From Lysobacteraceae bacterium (GTDB lineage: Bacteria; Pseudomonadota; Gammaproteobacteria; Xanthomonadales; Xanthomonadaceae): a stretch of DNA of 64,000 nt. The stretch spans positions 124,001 through 188,000 of the forward strand of contig JAMLIV010000001.1 of the NCBI GenBank assembly GCA_023954075.1, in the 5' to 3' direction. The notes under the pieces were generated by a model that saw only the letters and a program-made list of their open reading frames with translations, did no database searches and was not told the origin of the DNA. Positions 35,092 to 42,926 of the stretch are shown one piece after another (positions within the stretch are counted from its first letter, which is position 1; each line of letters begins with the position of its first letter). Position numbers and translations under genes: made by a program.

Positions 35092-36702
35092 ATGTCCGAC
35101 GTTTCCCTGCAGGCGCGCCGCCGGCGCACCTTCGCCATCATTTCCCACCCCGACGCGGGCAAGACCACGCTGACCGAGAAGCTGCTGCTGTTCGGCGGCG
35201 CGATCCAGATGGCCGGTTCGGTCAAGGGCCGCAAGGCCGCGCGCCACGCCACGTCCGACTGGATGGCGCTGGAGCAGGAGCGCGGCATCTCGGTCACCAG
35301 TTCGGTGATGCAGTTCCCCTACGGAGACTGCATCGTGAATCTGCTCGACACCCCCGGCCACGCCGACTTCGGCGAGGACACCTACCGCGTGCTGACCGCG
35401 GTGGATTCGGCGCTGATGGTGATCGACGTGGCCAAGGGCGTGGAGGAGCGCACCATCAAGCTGATGGAGGTCTGCCGGCTGCGCGACACGCCGATCATGA
35501 CCTTCATCAACAAGCTCGACCGCGAGGGCCGCGAGCCGATCGAGCTGCTCGACGAGGTGGAAAGCGTGCTGGGCATCCAGTGCGCGCCGGTGACCTGGCC
35601 GATCGGCATGGGCAAGCGCCTCAAGGGCGTGGTGCACCTGGTCACCGGGGAAGTCCACCTGTACGAGCCGGGGCGCAACTTCACCCGGCAGGATTCGACC
35701 ATTTTTCCGTCGCTCGACGCGCCCGGGCTGGCCGAGCGCATCGGCGAATCCATGCTGGCCGATCTTCGCGACGAACTGGAGCTGGTGCAGGGGGCCAGCC
35801 ATCCGTTCGATCTGGACGAGTACCTCGCCGGACGCCAGACACCGGTGTTCTTCGGCTCTGGAATCAACAACTTCGGCGTGCAACTCCTGCTGGACTTCTT
35901 CATCGAGCACGCGCCGGCACCGCAGCCGCGCGCCACCACCACCCGGATCGTCGATCCGGCGGAGCCGCGGCTCACCGGTTTCGTCTTCAAGATCCAGGCC
36001 AACATGGACCCCAAGCACCGCGACCGGGTGGCCTTCATGCGGGTGTGCTCGGGGCGTTTCGAGCCCGGCATCAAGACCCTGCACGTGCGCAGCGGCAAGG
36101 AAATGAAGCTCGCCAACGCGCTGACCTTCCTGGCCTCGGATCGGGAGCTGGCCGTCGAAGCCTGGCCGGGCGATGTGATCGGCATCCACAACCACGGCAC
36201 CATCGCCATCGGCGACAGCTTCAGCGAAGGCGAGCCGCTGACCTTCACCGGCATCCCCAACTTCGCCCCCGAACTGTTTCGCCGCGCGCGCCTGAAGGAT
36301 CCGCTCAAGCTCAAGCAGCTGCAGAAGGGGCTGACGCAGCTCTCGGAGGAGGGGGCCACGCAGTTTTTCCGCCCGCTGATGAGCAACGACCTGATCCTGG
36401 GCGCGGTCGGCACCCTGCAGTTCGACGTGGCGGCCTATCGGCTCAAGGACGAGTACGGCGTGGAGGCGGTGTTCGAGCCGGTCTCCGTGGCGACCGCGCG
36501 CTGGGTCTACTGCCAGGACGCGAAGAAGCTGGAGGAGTTCCGCGAGAAGAACGCGATGAACCTCGCGCTGGACGCCGCCGACCAGCTCGTCTATCTGGCA
36601 CCGACGCGGGTCAACCTGCAGCTGGCGCAGGAGCGCGCGCCCGCGGTGGCGTTCCGCGCCACGCGCGAGACGGCTTACGCTGCGCCATCGGCAGCAGGCT
36701 GA
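35092..36702 (+). CDS. prfC: Peptide chain release factor 3
   Basis: A 536-residue GTPase that removes RF1/RF2 from the ribosome after peptide release. G1 is [14 protein letters not shown], switch I has [11 protein letters not shown]3 is [15 protein letters not shown]4 is NKLDRE. Domain II with [20 protein letters not shown] and the RF3 C-terminal domain ([19 protein letters not shown]) follow. Length matches the E. coli protein (529). It stands alone under its own TATAAT box. Confidence 0.97.
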   Translation: MSDVSLQARRRRTFAIISHPDAGKTTLTEKLLLFGGAIQMAGSVKGRKAARHATSDWMALEQERGISVTSSVMQFPYGDCIVNLLDTPGHADFGEDTYRVLTAVDSALMVIDVAKGVEERTIKLMEVCRLRDTPIMTFINKLDREGREPIELLDEVESVLGIQCAPVTWPIGMGKRLKGVVHLVTGEVHLYEPGRNFTRQDSTIFPSLDAPGLAERIGESMLADLRDELELVQGASHPFDLDEYLAGRQTPVFFGSGINNFGVQLLLDFFIEHAPAPQPRATTTRIVDPAEPRLTGFVFKIQANMDPKHRDRVAFMRVCSGRFEPGIKTLHVRSGKEMKLANALTFLASDRELAVEAWPGDVIGIHNHGTIAIGDSFSEGEPLTFTGIPNFAPELFRRARLKDPLKLKQLQKGLTQLSEEGATQFFRPLMSNDLILGAVGTLQFDVAAYRLKDEYGVEAVFEPVSVATARWVYCQDAKKLEEFREKNAMNLALDAADQLVYLAPTRVNLQLAQERAPAVAFRATRETAYAAPSAAG

Positions 36703-36717
36703 TGCCGGGGCGTCGGC

Positions 36718-37146
36718 TCAGCCGGTGATGTAGCGCTGCAACTGGTCCAGCTCGTGCTGTTGCTGCTCGATCACTGCGGCGAGCAGGTCGCCGATGGAGA
36801 TGACGCCCTGCACCCGGCCGTTCTCGACCACCGGCAGGTGGCGGATGCGGTTTCGGGTCACGGTCTGCATGCACGTCTGCGCATCGTCGTCGGGCGATAC
36901 CGTGATCAGCTTGCTGGTCATGATGTCGCGTACCGGCGTTTGCTTCGAGGACAGGCCGGCCAGCACGATCTTGCGCGCGTAGTCGCGCTCGGAAAGGATG
37001 CCGATCAGCGCTTCACCCTGCATGACCAGCACCGCGCCGACGCCCTTCTCGGCCATCAGACGGATGGCGTCGATCACCGGGACGTCGGGTGAGATGGAGT
37101 GGATGTCCGGAGACTTGGACTCCAGAAGTTGCCGCACAGTACGCAT
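36718..37146 (-). CDS. CBS-domain protein
   Basis: A 142-residue protein made of two CBS domains: residues about 8-65 (SPDVPVIDAIRLMAEKGVGA, then GILSERDYARKIVLAG) and about 72-130 (IMTSKLITVSPDDDAQTCMQ, then HLPVVENGRVQGVISIGDLL). Such tandem CBS proteins usually bind adenine nucleotides and act as energy sensors; the target is not evident. It is divergent from ccoN, so its promoter region shares the gap with the FNR/Anr box. Confidence 0.9.
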   Translation of the reverse strand: MRTVRQLLESKSPDIHSISPDVPVIDAIRLMAEKGVGAVLVMQGEALIGILSERDYARKIVLAGLSSKQTPVRDIMTSKLITVSPDDDAQTCMQTVTRNRIRHLPVVENGRVQGVISIGDLLAAVIEQQQHELDQLQRYITG

Positions 37147-37281
37147 GGACCGCCCTCCCGCTGTTGGGTCCGGGCCCGCGCGGGCCCGGCGCACCGGGTC
37201 CGAGGATACCCCATCCGAGCGGGCCTGGGACGGGTGAGGTTGCCGATCGCATCCGGTAAACTGCGCCGCTTTCGCGGGTAT

Positions 37282-37295
37282 TTGACTCAGGTCAA
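37282..37295. promoter_or_regulatory. FNR/Anr box upstream of ccoN
   Basis: A perfect dyad TTGAC-TCAG-GTCAA, close to the TTGAT-N4-ATCAA consensus, centred 61 bases before the ccoN start. This is the expected site for an oxygen-responsive FNR/Anr regulator of cbb3 oxidase. It lies in the divergent gap and could also act on the CBS gene. Confidence 0.8.
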
Positions 37296-37349
37296 GCGCG
37301 CCGCCCCTGCCACGGCACACCATGCCCCGTCCCTGCATCGAGGCCGAAC

Positions 37350-38783
37350 ATGTCTTCGACAACGCTCAATGAAACCTACAACGACAAGGTGGTGCGCCAG
37401 TTCGCGGCTGCAACCGTGATCTGGGGCATCGTCGGGATGCTGGTGGGGGTCATCATCGCTGCCCAGCTCTACTGGCCCGAGATGACCGACGGCATCGCCT
37501 GGCTCGGCTACGGCCGTCTGCGCCCGCTGCACACCAACGGCATGATCTTCGCCTTCGGCGGCTCGGTGCTGTTCGCCACCTCGCTGTACGTGGTGCAGCG
37601 CACCTGCCACGTGCGCCTGATTTCCGACCGGCTCGCCAGCTTCGTGTTCTGGGGCTGGCAGGCCGCAATGGTCGGCGCGGCCATCACCCTGCCACTGGGC
37701 ATCACCCAGAGCAAGGAGTACGCCGAGCTGGAGTGGCCGCTGGACATCCTCGTCACGGTGGTCTGGGTGGCCTACGGCTGGCTGTTCTTCGGCACCATCG
37801 TCAAGCGCCGGGTCAAGCACATCTACGTGGCCAACTGGTTCTACGGTGCCTACGTGATCGCCGTGGCGCTGCTGCACATCGTCAACAACCTGGTGATGCC
37901 GGCCGGGCTGTGGAAGTCCTATCCGGTCTACAGCGGCGCGGTCGACGCCATGGCGCAGTGGTGGTACGGCCACAACGGCGTGGCCTTCCTGCTGACCGTG
38001 GGATATCTGGCGATGATGTATTACTTCGTGCCCAAGCAGGTGCAGCGGCCGATCTATTCCTATCGCCTTTCCATCGTGCACTTCTGGGCGCTGATCTCGA
38101 TCTACATGTGGGCTGGCCCGCATCACCTGCTGTACACCTCGTTGCCCGACTGGGTGCAGTCGGTGGGCATGGTGTTCTCGCTGATCCTGCTGGCACCCTC
38201 GTGGGGCGGTGCGATGAACGGCATCCTCACGCTCTCGGGGGTCTGGTACAAGCTGCGCACCGATCCGATCCTGAAGTTCCTGATCGTGTCGCTGAGCTTC
38301 TACATGATCGCCACCTTCGAAGGCCCGATGCTTTCGATCAAGACGGTCAACTCGCTCTCCCACTACACCGACTGGACCGTGGGCCACGTGCACGCCGGCA
38401 CCCTGGGCTGGGTGGCGATGATCTCGATCGGCTCGCTCTACGCGCTGTATCCGCGCGTGCTGGGCCTGCAGCAGATGTATTCGGTCAAGTGGATCGACGC
38501 ACACTTCTGGCTGCATACCATCGGCGTGGTGTTCTACATCGCCTCGATGTGGATCGCCGGCGTCATGCAGGGCCTGATGTGGCGCGCCACCGGCGACGAC
38601 GGCACCCTGACCTACACCTTCGTCGAATCGGTCGCGGCCACCTATCCCTACTACCTGTTCCGCTTCCTGGGCGGGGTGATGGTGCTCAGCGGCATGCTGC
38701 TGATGGCGTGGAACGTCATCAGGACCTACGGCATGACCGACAGGATCGTGCCGGTGGCGGTTCCGGCCCCGGCGCACGGTTGA
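37350..38783 (+). CDS. ccoN: cbb3-type cytochrome c oxidase subunit I
   Basis: A 477-residue catalytic subunit with about 12 helices. Heme and CuB ligands: [15 protein letters not shown] (low-spin His), [16 protein letters not shown] (CuB His), [14 protein letters not shown] (CuB His pair) and [11 protein letters not shown] (high-spin and low-spin His). [11 protein letters not shown] carries the helix-VII tyrosine that replaces the cross-linked Tyr of other oxidases. It reduces O2 with very high affinity and starts a tightly packed cluster extending to 46450. Confidence 0.97.
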   Translation: MSSTTLNETYNDKVVRQFAAATVIWGIVGMLVGVIIAAQLYWPEMTDGIAWLGYGRLRPLHTNGMIFAFGGSVLFATSLYVVQRTCHVRLISDRLASFVFWGWQAAMVGAAITLPLGITQSKEYAELEWPLDILVTVVWVAYGWLFFGTIVKRRVKHIYVANWFYGAYVIAVALLHIVNNLVMPAGLWKSYPVYSGAVDAMAQWWYGHNGVAFLLTVGYLAMMYYFVPKQVQRPIYSYRLSIVHFWALISIYMWAGPHHLLYTSLPDWVQSVGMVFSLILLAPSWGGAMNGILTLSGVWYKLRTDPILKFLIVSLSFYMIATFEGPMLSIKTVNSLSHYTDWTVGHVHAGTLGWVAMISIGSLYALYPRVLGLQQMYSVKWIDAHFWLHTIGVVFYIASMWIAGVMQGLMWRATGDDGTLTYTFVESVAATYPYYLFRFLGGVMVLSGMLLMAWNVIRTYGMTDRIVPVAVPAPAHG

Positions 38784-38793
38784 GGAGACGATC

Positions 38794-39447
38794 ATGAGTC
38801 AGGAAAAAGTCACCGGACACGGCAAGATCGAGCGCAACGTGGGCCTGATGGCGGTGCTGATCGCCGCCGCCATCTCCCTGGGCGGGCTGGCGGAAATCAT
38901 CCCGCTCATGTTCCAGGCCGAAGCCGTGGAGCCGGCACCGGGCGTCAAGCCCTATCCGCCGCTGGAGCTGGCCGGGCGCGACGTCTATGTGCGCGAAGGC
39001 TGCTACAACTGCCACTCGCAGATGGTGCGCACCCTGCGCTTCGAAACCGAGCGCTACGGCCACTATTCGCTGGCCGGTGAATCGGTCTACGACCGCCCGT
39101 TCCAGTGGGGCTCCAAGCGCACCGGGCCGGATCTGGCGCGCGTCGGCGGGCGCTACTCGGACGACTGGCACATCGTGCACCTGATGAACCCGCGCGACGT
39201 GGTGCCGCAGTCCAACATGCCGTCCTATCCGTGGCTGGCCGAGCGCACGATCCGCGCCGACGAGGTGGTCCGGAAGATCACCGCCCTGCGCAAGCTTGGC
39301 GACCCGTATTCGGACGAAGACCTCGCGGGCGTCGCCACCGCGGTCGAGGGCAAGACCGAGCTCGACGCGCTGGTCGCCTATCTGCAGGGTCTGGGACGGC
39401 ATGCGCCGCGCCCCGGCGTCGATGCGGCCGCCGGAGCCGCGCCATGA
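38794..39447 (+). CDS. ccoO: cbb3-type cytochrome c oxidase subunit II (mono-heme)
   Basis: A 217-residue membrane-anchored cytochrome c. An N-terminal helix (about 16-38) precedes one heme-binding motif, [17 protein letters not shown] (CYNCH), with the axial Met probably in [11 protein letters not shown]. It passes electrons from CcoP to CcoN. It lies ten bases after ccoN and overlaps ccoQ (ATGA). Confidence 0.97.
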   Translation: MSQEKVTGHGKIERNVGLMAVLIAAAISLGGLAEIIPLMFQAEAVEPAPGVKPYPPLELAGRDVYVREGCYNCHSQMVRTLRFETERYGHYSLAGESVYDRPFQWGSKRTGPDLARVGGRYSDDWHIVHLMNPRDVVPQSNMPSYPWLAERTIRADEVVRKITALRKLGDPYSDEDLAGVATAVEGKTELDALVAYLQGLGRHAPRPGVDAAAGAAP

Positions 39448-39602
39448 GCAGCGGCACCGTGACCGGAATCGTCACCGTGGTGCTGCTGGTGCTGTTCCTC
39501 TACGGCTGCTTCTGGGCCTGGAGTTCACGGCGCAACGCGGATTTTGAGGAGGCGGCGCACCTGCCGCTGGAAGACGAGATCGTGAAGGGAGAAGGCCCAT
39601 GA
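39444..39602 (+). CDS. ccoQ: cbb3-type oxidase subunit CcoQ
   Basis: A 52-residue single-helix protein (helix about 8-27, [20 protein letters not shown]) with a charged C-terminus ([12 protein letters not shown]). This is the CcoQ/FixQ pattern; it stabilises the oxidase complex. It overlaps ccoO and ccoP by four bases each. Confidence 0.92.
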   Translation: MSSGTVTGIVTVVLLVLFLYGCFWAWSSRRNADFEEAAHLPLEDEIVKGEGP

Positions 39603-40501
39603 GCGCCGGCTGGTCGCTGTATGTCATCGCGCTGATCGTCCTGAACGTCGGCGGCTGCGTCTGGCTGCTGTGGCGCACCTCGTCGCTGCGGCCCGGCGAT
39701 CCGGCTCCGGACGAGACCGGGCACGTCTGGGACGGCGATATCACCGAATACAACAAACCGTTGCCACGCTGGTGGATCAACCTGTTCTACATCACCATCG
39801 TGTTTTCCATCGGCTATCTGGTCCTGTACCCGGGCTTCGGCTCGTTCGTGGGCACTCTCGGCTGGACCTCGGTGGGTGAACACGACGCCGATGCCGCCAA
39901 GGCGCGCGCGGTGCTGGATGCCACGTTCGCGCGCTACGAGGGCCTGCCGATCGACGAGATCGCCAGGGATCCCGAGGCGATTCCGCTGGGCCGCAAGATA
40001 TTCGCCAACACCTGTGCCACCTGCCACGGCTCGGACGCCAAGGGGGCGCGCGGCTTTCCGAACCTGACCGATGACGACTGGCAATGGGGCGGCTCGCCCG
40101 ACGACATCCTCACCACGGTGCGACATGGCCGCCAGGCGGTGATGCCGCCGTTCGGCGACGTGGTGGGCGGCGAGAAAGGTGCCGGCGAGGTGGCGGTTTA
40201 CGTGCAGTCGCTCTCCGGCCAGCGCGTGGACGCCGCCATGGCGGCGGCCGGCAAGCCGAAGTTCGACATGGTCTGCGTCGCCTGCCACGGCGCGGACGGC
40301 GGCGGCAATCCGCTGCTCGGTGCCCCCAACCTCAGCGACGACATCTGGCTCTACGGCGGCGACTTCGGCACGATCCGCGATGCGGTGCTGAAGGGCCACA
40401 ACGGCGCCATGCCGGCGCACGAGCCGATCATCGGCGAGACCCGCGCGCGCGTGGTCGCGGCATGGGTCTGGGCCCAGTCGCACGGCGGCGGGGCGCAGTG
40501 A
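39599..40501 (+). CDS. ccoP: cbb3-type cytochrome c oxidase subunit III (di-heme)
   Basis: A 300-residue di-heme cytochrome c. Two helices (about 6-25 and 58-80) flank the conserved HVWDGDITEYNKPLPRWW. Heme motif 1 is NTCATCHGSDAKGARGFPNL and motif 2 is MVCVACHGADGGGNPLLGAP, with the usual Met-containing loops (QAVMPPFG and GAMPAHEP). It is the electron entry point of the oxidase. It overlaps the following small gene by one base. Confidence 0.97.
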   Translation: MSAGWSLYVIALIVLNVGGCVWLLWRTSSLRPGDPAPDETGHVWDGDITEYNKPLPRWWINLFYITIVFSIGYLVLYPGFGSFVGTLGWTSVGEHDADAAKARAVLDATFARYEGLPIDEIARDPEAIPLGRKIFANTCATCHGSDAKGARGFPNLTDDDWQWGGSPDDILTTVRHGRQAVMPPFGDVVGGEKGAGEVAVYVQSLSGQRVDAAMAAAGKPKFDMVCVACHGADGGGNPLLGAPNLSDDIWLYGGDFGTIRDAVLKGHNGAMPAHEPIIGETRARVVAAWVWAQSHGGGAQ

Positions 40502-40800
40502 TGTCAGGCACCGAGCCGGTCCAGCCCAACTATCCCTGCGCGCTGCCACTGGTGCAGCGCGTGGGAGCCATCGCCTGGCCGAGCTTCTTTTCGGCCTGCG
40601 TGATGACGATGGTGTTCTTTGCCTTCGTCGATCCGCTGGCGCTGCGTGACATGACCTTTCCGGAACTCGACATTCCGCGCGAGTTTGGCTATTCGGTCGG
40701 GTTCTTCATGTTCTGGATCGCGACCGCCAGTTCGAGCCTGTTCACCTGGCTGCTGCTGCACCCGCGCATCCGCTTCAACCGACCCTTGCCAAGATCGTAA
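40501..40800 (+). CDS. Small membrane protein between ccoP and ccoG
   Basis: A 99-residue protein with two membrane helices (about 24-43 and 66-86; AIAWPSFFSACVMTMVFFAF and VGFFMFWIATASSSLFTWLL). Stop-start overlap with ccoP (TGATG) and position before ccoG put it in the cbb3 operon. It is not one of the named Cco subunits; a role in assembly or in stabilising the complex is inferred only from context. Confidence 0.85.
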   Translation: MSGTEPVQPNYPCALPLVQRVGAIAWPSFFSACVMTMVFFAFVDPLALRDMTFPELDIPREFGYSVGFFMFWIATASSSLFTWLLLHPRIRFNRPLPRS

Positions 40801-40818
40801 AGGAGCAGGGCCGCGATC

Positions 40819-42405
40819 TTGTCGGCCCCCGCAGTGAAAAAGGAAATCCCTGTCAGCGTAGATACCGCGCTCTACGTCGCCGAGCCCAAGATCCAGTCGC
40901 GCGAGATCGACGGGCGCTACCAGCGCCTTCGCAAGCTCGCCACGATCGTGCTGTTGGGCATGTTCTACGTATTCCCATGGTTGACCTGGGACGGCCACCA
41001 GGCGGTGCTGTTCGATCTGCCGGCGCGACGCTTCTACGTATTCGGTTTGGCGTTCTGGCCGCAGGACTTCATCTTCCTCGCCGTGCTGCTGATCATCGCC
41101 GGGATGAGCCTGTTCTTCTTCACCGCGCTGGCCGGGCGGCTGTGGTGCGGCTTCGCCTGCCCGCAGACGGTGTGGACGGAAGTGTTCATCGGGATGGAGC
41201 AGCTGTTCGAGGGCGACCGCAGCGCGCGCCTGCGCCTGGACAAGTCGCCCTGGACGCGCGAGAAGATCCTCAAGCGCGGCAGCCGCCACGCGGCCTGGAT
41301 CGTGTTCGCGCTGTGGACCGGCTTCACCTTTGTCGGCTTCTTTACCCCGATCAAGGAACTGGCGCTGCGCACCTGGCCGTTCGCCTGGACCGGCTGGGAA
41401 ATCTTCTGGGTGCTGTTCTATTCCATCGCCACCTGGGGCAATGCGGGCGTGCTGCGCGAGCAGGTCTGCAAGTACATGTGCCCCTACGCACGCTTCCAGA
41501 GCGCGATGTTCGACCGCAACACGCTCATCATCAGCTACGACGCCGCGCGCGGCGAGCCGCGCGGGCCGCGCAAGCGCGGAACGCTGGATTCGGCAGAAGC
41601 GCGCGGGCGCTCGCCGCTGAGCCTCGAGCAAGCCGACTCGGCGCTGCTGTACGCGGCCCGGCATCAGAGCGCCGCCTCGCGCGCGGTCGACGCGCGCGTG
41701 ACCACCGGCCTGGTCGATGACTGGGGCAACAGCGATGAGCTGGGCCGGGCGCTGTACGAAAAGGCCAGCCTCGACAAGACGCTGCTGGGCGACTGCATCG
41801 ACTGCTCGCTGTGCGTGCAGGTCTGCCCGGTCGGCATCGACATCCGCAACGGGCTGCAGTACGAATGCATCGCCTGCGGGGCGTGCGTGGATGCCTGCAA
41901 CGAAGTGATGGACAAGACCGGCTACCCGCGCGGCCTGATCCGCTTCACCACCCAGAACGCGCTCGAAGGCAAGCCCACCCGCATCCTGCGCCCGCGCATC
42001 TGGGTGTACGGCCTGCTGCTGCTCATGCTCCTGGTCGGCTGGGGCGTGGGCGTGACCTCGCGTTCGCCGGTCACGGTCGAAGTGCTGCGCGACCGCAATG
42101 CGCTGTATCGCGAGACCGCGCAGGGCACGATCGAAAACGGCTACGGGGTCAAGCTGATCAACAAGACCGAGCGTGCCGCGACCTATCGGGTGAGCGTGGA
42201 AAGCGACGCGGGCGTGAGCCTGGCGGATGCGCCGCGGGTGGTCGAGATTCCGGCGCAGGAAGTCGTCAACCTGCCGGTGACGCTGAGCGCCCCGCTGGGC
42301 GCGGTGCGCGGTCGCACCACGGTCGAGTTCGTGATCGAGGGCGAGTCGCAGGGCAAGCCGATCCGGATCAGCGAAGAAGCGGCTTTCTTCGGCCCGGCGA
42401 GGTGA
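40819..42405 (+). CDS. ccoG: cbb3 oxidase maturation protein CcoG, with an insertion
   Basis: A 528-residue membrane ferredoxin-like protein that reduces Cu(II) for loading of the oxidase. It starts at TTG 40819 (AGGAG 13 bases upstream; GTG 40834 is an alternative). Features: helices from about 40, GRLWCGFACPQTVWTE (C110, C114), CKYMCPYARFQSAMFD, two [4Fe-4S] motifs CIDCSLCVQVC (326-336) and CIACGACVDAC (350-360), and a C-terminal Ig-like domain. Between RGEPRGPRKRGT and the first cluster there are about 66 extra residues (256-321) where most CcoG proteins have about a dozen. Confidence 0.94.
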   Translation: MSAPAVKKEIPVSVDTALYVAEPKIQSREIDGRYQRLRKLATIVLLGMFYVFPWLTWDGHQAVLFDLPARRFYVFGLAFWPQDFIFLAVLLIIAGMSLFFFTALAGRLWCGFACPQTVWTEVFIGMEQLFEGDRSARLRLDKSPWTREKILKRGSRHAAWIVFALWTGFTFVGFFTPIKELALRTWPFAWTGWEIFWVLFYSIATWGNAGVLREQVCKYMCPYARFQSAMFDRNTLIISYDAARGEPRGPRKRGTLDSAEARGRSPLSLEQADSALLYAARHQSAASRAVDARVTTGLVDDWGNSDELGRALYEKASLDKTLLGDCIDCSLCVQVCPVGIDIRNGLQYECIACGACVDACNEVMDKTGYPRGLIRFTTQNALEGKPTRILRPRIWVYGLLLLMLLVGWGVGVTSRSPVTVEVLRDRNALYRETAQGTIENGYGVKLINKTERAATYRVSVESDAGVSLADAPRVVEIPAQEVVNLPVTLSAPLGAVRGRTTVEFVIEGESQGKPIRISEEAAFFGPAR

Positions 42406-42410
42406 GCGCC

Positions 42411-42926
42411 GTGACCGACTCCGCACGCACCGCGTCACCCTGGTATCGCGAACCCATGATGTGGCTGGTGGCGGGCATTCCCGCCGTGATGGTCACAGCC
42501 AGCCTGGTGCTGGTGGCCATCTCCGTGCACGTGGGCGCGGACGAGGCGCTGCCCGTCGACGTCAGGCGCACCGCGCAGATCCAGGTGGAAGACCTGCGCG
42601 CCGATCGCGCCGCCATTGCCTTGGGCATGCGCGGCACGCTGTCCATCGATCCGGCGACCGGGGCGGTCGACGTCGGCATCGATCCGCTGCCGGAATCCGC
42701 GGTACGGTTGCGGCTGGCGCTGATCCACCCCAGCCGGGCGGCGCAGGATCGCCATCTGACGCTCACCCGCAGCGGCGAGCGCTTCCTCGGGCGCGTGCCG
42801 CTGCCGCTGCCGGCGGTTTGGACGGTGCTGGTGTCGGCCGATGACGGTGCCTGGCGGATCGCCGGGCGCTTCGAGGCCGGACGCGCCGCGATCGCGCTGG
42901 CACCGCAGTTCTCGGAGGGGCATTGA
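42411..42926 (+). CDS. ccoH: FixH/CcoH-like cbb3 assembly protein
   Basis: A 171-residue protein with one N-terminal helix (about 15-38, MMWLVAGIPAVMVTASLVLV) after the family-like head SPWYREPMMW, and a periplasmic Ig-like domain ending RIAGRFEAGRAAIALAP. This fits the FixH family needed for CcoP/CcoI-dependent assembly. GTG 42411 follows GAGGTGA by six bases; GTG 42402, overlapping the ccoG stop, is the alternative. The stop overlaps the ccoI start (TTGA). Confidence 0.88.
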   Translation: MTDSARTASPWYREPMMWLVAGIPAVMVTASLVLVAISVHVGADEALPVDVRRTAQIQVEDLRADRAAIALGMRGTLSIDPATGAVDVGIDPLPESAVRLRLALIHPSRAAQDRHLTLTRSGERFLGRVPLPLPAVWTVLVSADDGAWRIAGRFEAGRAAIALAPQFSEGH

